Positions 36,541-44,645 of a stretch of DNA of 64,000 nt are shown here, in pieces. The notes under the pieces are model-generated. The model saw only the letters and a program-made list of their open reading frames with translations. It did no database searches and had not been told where the DNA came from. The translations under genes were made by a program, and so were the position numbers. The stretch is from Knufia peltigerae. Its lineage: Eukaryota; Ascomycota; Eurotiomycetes; Chaetothyriales; Trichomeriaceae. Position 1 is the stretch's first letter. Every line of letters begins with the position of its first letter. The stretch spans positions 62,001-126,000 of the forward strand of contig JAPDRN010000089.1 in assembly GCA_030247855.1 (NCBI GenBank), written 5' to 3'.

Positions 36541-37068
36541 ATCAGTACCCCTGACAACAAACAGAACCGCAAGAATCAGGAAATCCGTGTGCCGCGCGTC
36601 CGCGTGATCGGCAGTGACGGAGAAATGATCGGCGTGTTGACGCGAGACGAAGCGTTGTCCATGGCCGAAGATGAAGGCCTGGACCTGGTCGAGATCCAGC
36701 CGCAGGCAGACCCGCCGGTGTGCAAGATCATGGACTTCGGCAAGTTCAAGTTCGAAGCCCAGAAGAAGGCCAGCGAGGCCAAGAAGAAGACCAAGCAGGT
36801 CGAGATCAAGGAAGTGAAGTTCCGTCCGGTTACGGACGAGGGCGACTACCAGATCAAACTGCGCAAGATGCGCGGTTTCCTTGAAGAGGGCGACAAGATC
36901 AAGGTCAACATCCGTTTCCGTGGCCGTGAAATGAGCCACCAGGAACTGGGTCGCGAGATGGCCAGCCGGATCGAGGGTGATCTGGGCGAGGACATCGTCA
37001 TCGAATCCCGTCCGCGCCTGGAAGGGCGTCAGATGGTGATGATGATCGCGCCGAAGAAGAAGACCTGA
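36541..37068 (+). CDS. infC: Translation initiation factor IF-3 with AUC start codon
   Basis: 175 aa if translation starts at ATC (36541), with GGGAG 8 nt upstream. No ATG, GTG or TTG gives a family-like N terminus; from ATC the protein reads STPDNKQNRKNQEIRVPRVR. IF-3 rejects non-canonical starts, and E. coli infC uses AUU for autoregulation, so a rare start is expected. The N domain ends near the lysine-rich linker (KKASEAKKKTKQVEIKE), and the C domain contains DEGDYQIKLRKMRGFLEEGD. Confidence 0.93.
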   Translation: MSTPDNKQNRKNQEIRVPRVRVIGSDGEMIGVLTRDEALSMAEDEGLDLVEIQPQADPPVCKIMDFGKFKFEAQKKASEAKKKTKQVEIKEVKFRPVTDEGDYQIKLRKMRGFLEEGDKIKVNIRFRGREMSHQELGREMASRIEGDLGEDIVIESRPRLEGRQMVMMIAPKKKT

Positions 37069-37342
37069 GGCCTGACGGGCTGCCTCGCGGGGCGCCTGGC
37101 GGCTGAATGGATGAAGGTGAAGGGGCGCCGCTGGCGTCCTTTTGCTTTTCCGGGACCGGCGCAGCCGGGTTGCGGATGAAACGCTGTATGGGGGCTGGTT
37201 ACAGGGCGGTTTTGCCTGTATCATGCCCGGCTCGACCCACCCAGGACGGGTCGTACGCCGATCATGGCAGGACGGAAAGAGCGGCCCAGGCCGCCGCCAG
37301 ATCAGTCAGAAACCAGGGTCATATCCCATCAAGGACATTGCA
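37069..37342 (+). promoter_or_regulatory. infC-rpmI intergenic leader
   Basis: 274 nt without a gene. A TATCAT (37219-37224) with TGGTTA 17 nt upstream could be an internal promoter. In E. coli this region carries the L20 repressor site controlling rpmI-rplT; whether the RNA structures here do so was not resolved. Confidence 0.4.
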
Positions 37343-37540
37343 ATGCCCAAGATCAAGACCAACCGGGCGGCGGCCAAGCGTTTCCGCAAGACCGCCTCGG
37401 GCAAGTACAAGTGCGGCCACGCCAACCGTAGCCACATCCTCACGAAGAAAGCGACCAAGCGTAAGCGTAACCTGCGTCAGACGAATCACGTCCGCGCAGA
37501 AGACGCAGGCCGTCTGGACCGCATGCTCCCTTACCTCTGA
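37343..37540 (+). CDS. rpmI: 50S ribosomal protein L35
   Basis: 65 aa, very basic, universal length. Motifs are MPKIKTNRAAAKRFRKTASG and HILTKKATKRKRNLRQ. The ATG at 37343 gives the family N terminus; the frame is open upstream but there is non-coding. rplT follows after 11 nt. Confidence 0.97.
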   Translation: MPKIKTNRAAAKRFRKTASGKYKCGHANRSHILTKKATKRKRNLRQTNHVRAEDAGRLDRMLPYL

Positions 37541-37551
37541 GGAACTGAAAA

Positions 37552-37911
37552 ATGGCACGAGTTAAGCGTGGCGTACAGGCGCGTCGCCGCCACAAGAAAA
37601 TCCTTGATCTGGCGAAGGGCTACTACAATGCCCGTCGCAAGGTCTTCCGCGTCGCCAAGCAGGCGGTCATCAAGGCACAGCAGTACGCCTACATCGGCCG
37701 TAAGCAGAAGAAGCGCAACTTCCGTTCGCTGTGGATCACCCGCATCAACGCGGCTGCCCGCATCAACGGCCTGAGCTACAGCCGTTTCATGAACGGCCTG
37801 CTGAAGGCTGGCATCACCCTGGACCGTAAGGTTCTGGCTGACATCGCCGTGCACGACGCAGCTGGCTTTGCTGCACTGGCCGAAAAGGCCAAGGGCGCAC
37901 TGGCGGCATAA
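37552..37911 (+). CDS. rplT: 50S ribosomal protein L20
   Basis: 119 aa. It begins MARVKRGVQARRRHKKILD and contains YAYIGRKQKKRNFRSLWITR and LSYSRFMNGLLKAGI, all diagnostic. L20 is an early 23S rRNA assembly protein and, in other bacteria, an operon repressor. Confidence 0.97.
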   Translation: MARVKRGVQARRRHKKILDLAKGYYNARRKVFRVAKQAVIKAQQYAYIGRKQKKRNFRSLWITRINAAARINGLSYSRFMNGLLKAGITLDRKVLADIAVHDAAGFAALAEKAKGALAA

Positions 37912-37966
37912 GTCCTTCCCGATGCCGTTGCCGTTCACGGAGAACGGTGTCTGGTAGAGGCAATGC

Positions 37967-38002
37967 ATGGGGAAGGGCGCAAGTCCTTCCCCATTCTTTT
38001 TT
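37967..38002 (+). terminator. Terminator/attenuator between rplT and pheS
   Basis: 10-bp stem ATGGGGAAGG / CCTTCCCCAT with loop GCGCAAGT, then TCTTTTTT. In E. coli the pheST operon is attenuated at this place (pheM leader). An ORF starting inside the stem reads ...PSPFFFV, with three Phe codons on the T-run, but it lies too late for classical attenuation. Confidence 0.8.
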
Positions 38003-38105
38003 GTGCCGGGCGCAGCCGTGCAGATGGCGGGCGACCGGCAAGCGGTTGCGACGGCGCGGCCCTTCGTGCATCGCGATGGCAGACCGACTGGAGTTCCGGC
38101 TACCC

Positions 38106-39101
38106 ATGAGCGACATCCAATCCCTCACTTCCCAGGCGCTGGCCGATGTGGCCGCCGCGCAGAGCCCGGACGCGCTGGAACAGCTGCGCGTGGCCCTGCT
38201 TGGCAAGAGCGGCAGCATCACCTCGCAGCTGAAACAGCTCGGTGCGCTGCCGGCCGACGAACGCAAGGCGGCCGGTGAGGCCATCAACCAGGCCCGCGAT
38301 GCGCTGAGCAGCGCGCTGGGCGAGCGCAAGGCAGTGCTGGAAGATGCCGCACTCGATGCGCGCCTGGCCGCCGAGGCGATCGACATCACGCTGCCGGGCC
38401 GCAGCGGCGAACGCGCCGGCCTGCACCCGATCACCCGTACCCTCGAGCGCATCACCGGCATCTTCGGCCGGCTGGGCTACGAGTTGTCCGAAGGCCCGGA
38501 GATCGAGGACGACTGGCACAACTTCGAGGCGCTGAACTTCCCGCCGCACCACCCGGCGCGTGCCATGCATGACACCTTCTACTTCGGTGACGGTCGCCTG
38601 CTGCGCACGCATACCTCCGGTGTGCAGGTGCGCTACATGGGAGAACACCAGCCGCCGCTGCGCATGATCGCCGCCGGCAAGGTCTACCGCAGCGACAGCG
38701 ACCAGACCCATTCGCCAATGTTCCACCAGGTCGAAGGACTGCTGGTTGACGAGCACTCGACCTTCGCCGACCTGAAGGGCACGTTGTCCGAGTTCGTGCG
38801 CGCGTTCTTCGAGCGTGATTTCGAGATGCGCTTCCGCCCCAGTTACTTCCCGTTCGTCGAACCCGGCGCGGAAGTGGATATCGCCTGGCAGCAGCCAGAT
38901 GGCAGCACCCGCTGGCTGGAAGTGCTCGGCTGCGGCATGGTCCACCCGAACGTGCTGCGCAACGTCGGCATCGATCCGGAGCGCTACACCGGCTTTGCCT
39001 TCGGCCTGGGCGTGGAGCGTTTTGCGATGCTGCGTTACGGCGTCAACGACCTGCGCGCGTTCTTCGAGAACGACGTGCGGTTCCTGAAGCAGTTCGCGTA
39101 A
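38106..39101 (+). CDS. pheS: Phenylalanyl-tRNA synthetase alpha subunit
   Basis: 331 aa from the ATG at 38106; ten more residues (from 38076) are possible. It is the class II catalytic subunit of the (alpha-beta)2 enzyme. The N-terminal coiled coil binds tRNA-Phe. Core motifs are HPITRTLERITGIFGRLGY, GPEIEDDWHNFEALNFPPHH, GKVYRSDSDQTHSPMFHQVE and the Phe-pocket FAFGLGVERFAMLRYG. Confidence 0.97.
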   Translation: MSDIQSLTSQALADVAAAQSPDALEQLRVALLGKSGSITSQLKQLGALPADERKAAGEAINQARDALSSALGERKAVLEDAALDARLAAEAIDITLPGRSGERAGLHPITRTLERITGIFGRLGYELSEGPEIEDDWHNFEALNFPPHHPARAMHDTFYFGDGRLLRTHTSGVQVRYMGEHQPPLRMIAAGKVYRSDSDQTHSPMFHQVEGLLVDEHSTFADLKGTLSEFVRAFFERDFEMRFRPSYFPFVEPGAEVDIAWQQPDGSTRWLEVLGCGMVHPNVLRNVGIDPERYTGFAFGLGVERFAMLRYGVNDLRAFFENDVRFLKQFA

Positions 39102-39113
39102 GCCACAACCATG

Positions 39114-39138
39114 TCGTGCCGGGCCATGCCCGGCTGCA
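39114..39138. repeat. SMAG-like palindrome between pheS and pheT
   Basis: GTGCCGGGC-CAT-GCCCGGCTGCAC hairpin in the 86-nt pheS-pheT gap. It lies in a gap that is usually very short in this operon. Confidence 0.6.
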
Positions 39139-39187
39139 CTTGAATCCGAAGCCCAGGCGCATGCGCCGGGCCCACCAGGGTGACCCC

Positions 39188-41569
39188 ATGAAATTCTCCG
39201 AAAACTGGCTGCGCAGCCACGTCCCGACCACTGCCTCGCGCGATGAGCTGAGCGCGGTGCTGACCGCCATCGGCCTGGAAGTGGAAGACGTGACCGCGCT
39301 TGGCGATGGCCTGCAGCACGTGGTCGTCGCGCGTATCGTCGAAGCCGAACGCCATCCCGAAGCCGACCGCCTGCAGGTGTGCAAGGTTGATGCGGGACAG
39401 GCTGAGCTGCTGCAGATCGTCTGTGGTGCGCCGAATGCGCGCCCGGGCCTGGTCGCGCCGCTGGCGATGGTCGGTGCGCAGGTCGGTGAATTGAAGATCA
39501 AGCCGGCCAAGCTGCGCGGCGTCGAATCCAACGGCATGCTGTGCTCGGCCAAGGAGCTGGGCCTGGACAACGATGCCTCCGGCCTGCTGGAACTGCCGGA
39601 TGACGCGCCGGTTGGCCAGACCCTGGTGGAGTACCTCGGCCTGCCGGACGCCAGCATCGAGATCAAGCTGACCCCCAACCGCGCCGACTGCTTCAGCATC
39701 CGCGGCATCGCCTATGACGTTGCTGCAGCCACGCGCAGCGAAGTAGTGGATTTCATCGCAGAGCCGATCGCTGCCCACGGCGGCCGCGAGCTGGCGATCC
39801 AGCTCGACGCCGGTGCCGAAGCGCCGCGCTATCTCGGTCGTGTCATCGAAGGTGTCAACGCCGCGGCGAAGACTCCGTTGTGGATGGCGGAGCGTCTGCG
39901 CCGCAGTGGCGTGCGCCCGGTATCGCTGCTGGTCGACATCACCCAGTACGTGATGCTCGAGCTGGGCCAGCCGATGCACGCCTACGACCTGGGCACCCTG
40001 CAGGGCACGATCGGTGTGCGTCGTTCGCGCGCCGGCGAAAGCCTGAAGCTGCTGGACGGCCGTGACGCTGCGCTGGATGACAGCTTCCTGGTGGTCACCG
40101 ACGCTGATCGCGCGGTCGGCCTGGCCGGCCTGATGGGCGGCTTCGATACGCGCGTTACCGATGCCACCACCGCCGTGTTCCTGGAAGCGGCGCACTTCGC
40201 GCCGGCCGCGATCATGGGCCGTGGCCGCAAGCTGGGCCTGCATACCGATGCCGGCCACCGCTTCGAGCGTGGCGTCGACCCGGCGCTGCCGCGTACCGCC
40301 ATCGAATACGCCACCCGCCTGGTGCTGGACCTGGCCGGCGGTATCCCCGCACCGGTTACCGAGGCGGTACGTGAGGCCGACCTGCCGCAGCCGGCCACGA
40401 TCCTGCTGCGCCGCGCACGCATCACCCGCGTGCTGGGCATCACCATCGAAGACGCCGAAGTCGAGCGCATCCTGCGCGCGCTGGGCATGCAGGTGGCGAT
40501 CGCTGGCGAAGGCTGGCAGGTCACTGCGCCGAGCCGCCGCTTCGACATCGCCATCGAAGAAGACCTGATCGAGGAGCTGGCCCGGATCCACGGTTACGAG
40601 CAGATCCCGACCACGCTGCCGGGTGGTGCATCGCGTGTTGCGATGCCGACCGAGACCCAGCTGGACACGCTCAGCGTGCGCCGCCAGCTGGTTGCCCGTG
40701 ACCTGCAGGAAACCGTCAATTTCGCCTTCGTCGACGACGCACTGCTGAGCCAGTGGCAGCTGCGCGACAACCTGGTGCCGCTGGCCAACCCACTGTCGGC
40801 CGAGCTGGCGGTGATGCGTCCGGCGCTGCTGCCGGGCCTGGTCGCTACCCTGGGCCGCAATGCCGCCCGCCAGCTGGGCCGCGTGCGCCTGTTCGAGATC
40901 GGCCGCGTGTTCGCCCGGCAGACCGGTGACGGGCAACCGGCACCGCTGGAGACCTCGCGCGTAGCCGCTGCGGTCTGCGGTGAAGGGCAGGCGGTGCAGT
41001 GGGGCCTGCCGACCCGCAAGGTCGATTTCCACGACCTGAAGGGCGACCTGGAATCGCTGGCCGCTGCCAGTGGCGCGGTACTGGAGTTCCGCCCGTCCAC
41101 CCGTGCCTACGGCCATCCGGTGCGTTCGGCCGAGGTCTTCCGCGACGGCCTGACGATCGGCTGGATCGGTCAGATCCACCCGCGTCTGGCCAAGGCGATG
41201 GACATCGACGTGGACGTGTACGCCTTCGAGCTGGATCTGGAAGCGCTGTCCGCCCGTGCGCTGCCGCGCGCCGGTGAACTGTCGCGCTACCCGGCGGTGC
41301 GCCGCGACCTGGCCTTCCTGGTGCCTGAACAGGTGGCCTGGAGTGACCTGGCCGCGACCATCCGCCAGGCTGCCGGCCCGTTGCTGCGCGAGCTGAACCT
41401 GTTCGACCGCTACGTCGGCCAAGGCGTCGAGCCGGGATTCAAGAGTCTCGCTATGGGCTTGATTTTGCAGGACAAGTCGCGCACTCTGACGGACCGCGAC
41501 GTGGAAGCGGTAGTGGCCGAGGCGGTCACTGCCATCGAGCGTGAACACCACGCCCGGATCCGCGGCTGA
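39188..41569 (+). CDS. pheT: Phenylalanyl-tRNA synthetase beta subunit
   Basis: 793 aa, standard length. The N-terminal OB-fold/tRNA-binding domain (about 39-148, GARIVEAERHPEADRLQVCKV-like) is followed by B3/B4 editing domain, B5 domain (about 400-470) and the C-terminal ferredoxin-fold anticodon-binding domain (ending DRDVEAVVAEAVTAIER). The ATG at 39188 is preceded by AGGGTGA; the frame upstream crosses the palindrome and is rejected. Confidence 0.97.
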   Translation: MKFSENWLRSHVPTTASRDELSAVLTAIGLEVEDVTALGDGLQHVVVARIVEAERHPEADRLQVCKVDAGQAELLQIVCGAPNARPGLVAPLAMVGAQVGELKIKPAKLRGVESNGMLCSAKELGLDNDASGLLELPDDAPVGQTLVEYLGLPDASIEIKLTPNRADCFSIRGIAYDVAAATRSEVVDFIAEPIAAHGGRELAIQLDAGAEAPRYLGRVIEGVNAAAKTPLWMAERLRRSGVRPVSLLVDITQYVMLELGQPMHAYDLGTLQGTIGVRRSRAGESLKLLDGRDAALDDSFLVVTDADRAVGLAGLMGGFDTRVTDATTAVFLEAAHFAPAAIMGRGRKLGLHTDAGHRFERGVDPALPRTAIEYATRLVLDLAGGIPAPVTEAVREADLPQPATILLRRARITRVLGITIEDAEVERILRALGMQVAIAGEGWQVTAPSRRFDIAIEEDLIEELARIHGYEQIPTTLPGGASRVAMPTETQLDTLSVRRQLVARDLQETVNFAFVDDALLSQWQLRDNLVPLANPLSAELAVMRPALLPGLVATLGRNAARQLGRVRLFEIGRVFARQTGDGQPAPLETSRVAAAVCGEGQAVQWGLPTRKVDFHDLKGDLESLAAASGAVLEFRPSTRAYGHPVRSAEVFRDGLTIGWIGQIHPRLAKAMDIDVDVYAFELDLEALSARALPRAGELSRYPAVRRDLAFLVPEQVAWSDLAATIRQAAGPLLRELNLFDRYVGQGVEPGFKSLAMGLILQDKSRTLTDRDVEAVVAEAVTAIEREHHARIRG

Positions 41570-41596
41570 GCGGGCAGCACTCGGGGGTAGCAGGCA

Positions 41597-41896
41597 ATGG
41601 CATTGACCAAGGCGGAGATGGCGGAAAAGCTGTTCGACGAAGTCGGTCTGAACAAGCGGGAAGCCAAGGAATTCGTCGACGCGTTCTTCGATGTGCTGCG
41701 TGAAGCATTGGAACAGGGACGTCAGGTGAAGCTGTCGGGCTTTGGCAATTTCGACCTTCGGCGCAAGAACCAGCGCCCGGGTCGCAACCCCAAGACCGGC
41801 GAGGAAATTCCGATTTCCGCCCGTACGGTGGTTACCTTCCGTCCGGGCCAGAAGCTCAAGGAGAGGGTGGAAGCTTATGCTGGATCCGGGCAGTAA
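41597..41896 (+). CDS. ihfA: Integration host factor alpha subunit
   Basis: 99 aa DNA-bending protein of the HU/IHF family. Diagnostic motifs are LTKAEMAEKLFDEVGLNKRE, GFGNFDLRRKNQRPGRNPKT (beta-arm with the Pro that intercalates DNA) and TVVTFRPGQKLKERVE. The pheST-ihfA order matches E. coli. Its last 20 nt overlap the next gene. Confidence 0.97.
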   Translation: MALTKAEMAEKLFDEVGLNKREAKEFVDAFFDVLREALEQGRQVKLSGFGNFDLRRKNQRPGRNPKTGEEIPISARTVVTFRPGQKLKERVEAYAGSGQ

Positions 41897-42233
41897 CCGC
41901 GAACTTCCGCCGATTCCGGCCAAGCGCTACTTCACCATCGGTGAAGTCAGCGAACTGTGCGACGTCAAGCCGCACGTGCTGCGCTACTGGGAAACCGAAT
42001 TTCCCAGTCTCGAGCCGGCCAAGCGCCGTGGCAACCGTCGTTACTACCAGCGCCACGACGTGCTGATGGTGCGGCAGATCCGCAGCCTGTTGTACGAACA
42101 GGGCTACACCATCGGTGGCGCGCGCCTGCGCCTGGATGGTCCGGATGCGCGCGAGGAATCGGCCTTGAGCAACCAGATCATCAAGCAGGTGCGTATGGAA
42201 CTGGAAGAAGTGCTGCAACTGCTGCGTCGCTGA
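41877..42233 (+). CDS. MerR-family transcriptional regulator
   Basis: 118 aa. The N-terminal winged helix-turn-helix reads YFTIGEVSELCDVKPHVLRY and continues WETEF...RRGNRRYY; a C-terminal helix forms the dimer coiled coil (QIIKQVRMELEEVLQLLRR). No cysteines suggest metal sensing. The ATG at 41877 lies inside ihfA (20-nt overlap), so it is co-transcribed with it. Ligand and targets are unknown. Confidence 0.9.
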   Translation: MLDPGSNRELPPIPAKRYFTIGEVSELCDVKPHVLRYWETEFPSLEPAKRRGNRRYYQRHDVLMVRQIRSLLYEQGYTIGGARLRLDGPDAREESALSNQIIKQVRMELEEVLQLLRR

Positions 42234-42254
42234 CCCATTTCCGCCGTAATCCGC

Positions 42255-42260
42255 TATACT
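42255..42260 (+). promoter_or_regulatory. -10 box ahead of tRNA-Pro
   Basis: TATACT, 41 nt before the tRNA; the -35 is poor (CTGACC region). A GCCCGCC-GCACT-GGCGGGC hairpin lies between it and the tRNA. Confidence 0.5.
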
Positions 42261-42300
42261 TCACGGCCCGCCGCACTGGCGGGCACATCGCAGCATCAGT

Positions 42301-42377
42301 CGGGGCGTAGCGCAGCCTGGTAGCGCATCTGCCTGGGGGGCAGAGGGTCGTCGGTTCGAATCCGGCCGTCCCGACCA
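42301..42377 (+). tRNA. tRNA-Pro (anticodon GGG)
   Basis: 77 nt with encoded CCA. Acceptor CGGGGCG pairs with CGTCCCG; the anticodon loop CTGGGGG gives GGG between TCTGC and GCAGA; the T arm is GGTTCGAATCC. A terminator follows at 42394. Confidence 0.97.
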
Positions 42378-42393
42378 CTGTGATGTAACAGAC

Positions 42394-42423
42394 AAGCCTA
42401 CGCAGCAATGCGTGGGCTTTTTT
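42394..42423 (+). terminator. Terminator after tRNA-Pro
   Basis: AAGCCTACGC / GCGTGGGCTT stem (10 bp, one T.G) with loop AGCAAT and a run of six T. Confidence 0.9.
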
Positions 42424-42495
42424 GTTGCGGCGTTGTATCCTGCGCGCACTCGTACTACCGCGGCTGCTGAACCCGGTACCCACGAGAACACGATC

Positions 42496-42699
42496 ATGGA
42501 AACGCAAAGGAATCGCGCCTGGAGGCGCTCGCAGTCGCGCCACCACGGCGGCGACCACACGGCACCACTGCCGATCTTCAAGCCGGAAAAGAACTGGAAG
42601 CTGATGTATACGCGCGGCGACAAGCTGCTGCGGGCGCGCCAGCTGGGTTTCACCTATCCGGTCCTGAGCCCGCGGCAACTGCTGGATCAGGAATGTTGA
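42496..42699 (+). CDS. Small basic protein of unknown function
   Basis: 67 aa from the ATG at 42496. The N-terminal half is Arg/His-rich (RNRAWRRSQSRHHGGDH); the rest is FKPEKNWKLMYTRGDKLLRARQLGF and a C-terminal LLDQEC. Not recognised. Its end overlaps the start of the phosphatase gene by 7 nt, which supports translation as a pair. Confidence 0.6.
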   Translation: METQRNRAWRRSQSRHHGGDHTAPLPIFKPEKNWKLMYTRGDKLLRARQLGFTYPVLSPRQLLDQEC

Positions 42700-43034
42700 A
42701 CCTGTTGTTTGTCTGCAGCCGCAACCAGCTGCGCAGCCCTACCGCCGAAGCGATGTGGCAGCGCCGGCCAGGTATCAGTGCGCGCTCTGCCGGCACCAGC
42801 CCGCATGCGCGCCGGCCCATCAGCCCAGCGGATATCCGCTGGGCTGATGTCATCTTCGTGATGGAGCCCAAGCACCAGCATCGGCTGCAGGCGAATTTCG
42901 CGCGCCTGCTTGAGCACACGCCGCTGCACTGCCTGGATATCCCCGACGACTATCGCTGCATGGATCCGGCGTTGATGGCCCTGCTGGAAGCGAAGATCGC
43001 CCCTTACCTCACATCGTCAATGGCGAAGCGGTAG
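42693..43034 (+). CDS. Predicted low-molecular-weight protein tyrosine phosphatase
   Basis: 113 aa. The P-loop is near the N terminus: VCSRNQLRSPTAE, fitting C-x5-R-S of the COG4551-type phosphatases, with Cys as nucleophile. DIPDDYR near residue 90 may hold the general-acid Asp. It overlaps the 67-aa gene upstream (7 nt) and the GNAT gene on the other strand (31 nt). Confidence 0.75.
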   Translation: MLNLLFVCSRNQLRSPTAEAMWQRRPGISARSAGTSPHARRPISPADIRWADVIFVMEPKHQHRLQANFARLLEHTPLHCLDIPDDYRCMDPALMALLEAKIAPYLTSSMAKR

Positions 43035-43453
43035 ATCAGCTCCGGATCACCGTCGTCAAGGCCATGCACGATCCCGCACTGCACGAAGCCTGCGGCTGCC
43101 AGCAGCCGCTGCATGCTGGCATTGGACTGGTTGGTCGAGGTGAAAAGTCGGGTGCCCGCGCTGATCGATGTGGCATGCAGCAGCAACGCACGACCGATAC
43201 CGTGCCCGCGCAGCGGCGCGGCGACCATCAGCATCTCGATGAAGGCCTCACCGAAGAAGTGCCGATGTTGGACCCGGTAGCCGACCGGCGTGCCATCGAG
43301 CTCGGCGACGTGCATATGGCCGTCCGCCAGCCACTGGCCGATCTGCACGGCACGCCGTGGGTCATCGGCCGCAACGCTGTCCAGGGCGATCAGTGCCGGA
43401 AGATCCGTGCACTCGGCCGCGCGTACCCGAAGTGCTGGAGCCTGCAGCGTCAT
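43004..43453 (-). CDS. GNAT-family N-acetyltransferase
   Basis: 149 aa. The acetyl-CoA site is visible as MLMVAAPLRGHGIGRALLLH (R/Q-x-x-G-x-G/A) near residues 74-93; a C-terminal strand with LLAAAGFVQCGIVHGL completes the fold. Substrate unknown. Starts in ATGA overlap with the upstream membrane protein gene and ends overlapping the phosphatase gene tail to tail. Confidence 0.85.
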   Translation of the reverse strand: MTLQAPALRVRAAECTDLPALIALDSVAADDPRRAVQIGQWLADGHMHVAELDGTPVGYRVQHRHFFGEAFIEMLMVAAPLRGHGIGRALLLHATSISAGTRLFTSTNQSNASMQRLLAAAGFVQCGIVHGLDDGDPELIYRFAIDDVR

Positions 43454-43803
43454 CGTCGACGGCTGTGCAGCAGCAAGCCGCTGCCGCTGACCAAGCAGGC
43501 CAGAAGCGTGAGCAGCGACAGCGGCAGGTGGAATTCATCGCGACCGGCCGCAGCGAAGCCTGCATGGATGAGGGCGGTGCCGATACCCAACACGCCGCAC
43601 AGCAGCGCGTAGCGACGCGCAGAGCCCAGGCCGAGCACCACCTGGCGGTAACCGTGCAGCAGTACGCCGATGGCAAGCAGGTTGAACAGCAGGAATCCCT
43701 GGATGCCGCCGGGCACCTGGAACATTTGCCACTCCTGCCAGAACGCGGCATCGATCTGATGCAGCAGCAAGGACATCATCGTTGCCAGATACCAGCGTTC
43801 CAT
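43450..43803 (-). CDS. Small four-helix membrane protein (possibly DUF6713)
   Basis: 117 aa with an N-terminal LLLHQIDAAFWQEWQMFQVP and three or four hydrophobic segments. The motif HQIDAAFWQEW followed by PGGIQGFLL recalls the DUF6713 family; that name is from memory. Function unknown. Coupled to the GNAT gene by ATGA. Confidence 0.65.
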   Translation of the reverse strand: MERWYLATMMSLLLHQIDAAFWQEWQMFQVPGGIQGFLLFNLLAIGVLLHGYRQVVLGLGSARRYALLCGVLGIGTALIHAGFAAAGRDEFHLPLSLLTLLACLVSGSGLLLHSRRR

Positions 43804-43862
43804 GCGGTGTTTCCTGCTGTGGGAGCTTCATTCTAGCGAGGATGGGCCCGCAGCCATCGCAC

Positions 43863-44372
43863 TCAGTAGACGCGGAATTCGGCGCGGCAGCCGTCGCTGA
43901 CCCATACACCGCGTCGGTCCCAGCCCCAGTTGCGGTCCTCGGTGCAGGTGGTGACCGACTTCTGCTTCACCAACCGCACGTCATGACGGACGCGGATGCG
44001 GCAGTGCTTCTCCTTCTTTTCATAGGATTCGCAGACCAGACGCTCGCCATCGCGATCACGGTCACGGTCACGCCCGGGCCAACGGCCTCGTCCACGCTCT
44101 TCGGCGACGAATTCGGCGCGACAGCCGTCGGTGACCCACAGCATGCCGCGGCGCTGTCCCCAGTTGTCATCTTCCACGCATCGCGTCACCGACAGCTGCC
44201 GGGCCAGTCGCGCGCGTCCTTCGAACGGGCACTGCTGGGTCTTGTTGAAGTGTGATTCGCAGGTCGTGCGCGGCGATGACTCGCTGTCGTAATCCTGGGC
44301 CGAGACCGTGGTTGCGGCCAGCAGCAGGGCAAGCGCAGAACCGCCCAGGGGCAGTAGCAGGCGAAGGCTCAT
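43863..44372 (-). CDS. Secreted DUF3011 protein
   Basis: 169 aa with a signal peptide (cleavage near VSAQ). Two DUF3011 repeats follow, each with a C-E-S start, a basic core and the close NWGxxRxxxWVxDGCRAEF. An Arg/Asp-rich linker (GRDRDRDRDGE) separates them. Similar to the protein at 50107. DUF3011 proteins are of unknown function; the paired Cys suggest disulfides in the periplasm. Confidence 0.85.
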   Translation of the reverse strand: MSLRLLLPLGGSALALLLAATTVSAQDYDSESSPRTTCESHFNKTQQCPFEGRARLARQLSVTRCVEDDNWGQRRGMLWVTDGCRAEFVAEERGRGRWPGRDRDRDRDGERLVCESYEKKEKHCRIRVRHDVRLVKQKSVTTCTEDRNWGWDRRGVWVSDGCRAEFRVY

Positions 44373-44645
44373 TGAAACCTCGGGTTGGGAATGGGACGCA
44401 AGAATGGCGCACGTGCGGCGCTCTGCGACGACCGGGACCCGCGCTGGCTCAGGACGGATTTATAAGTGTCCGGCAGCGCATGCAGGGCGTTACATCCCGT
44501 ATCATCCCCGGCACATCCGATTGCATCGGTTTACAGTTTTTTACACGTTCCAGCGCTTTCGAACGCGACCTTCGGGCCTCGCCCGTGGCTGCTGGCGCGG
44601 GTGCGGACAAGGATGTGCGGACCACGACGACCACAGGGGGTTGCG

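Noticed and set aside
37921..37956. pheM-like leader MPLPFTENGVW
   Set aside because: Only one Phe codon and no ribosome site; insufficient for a Phe attenuator peptide.
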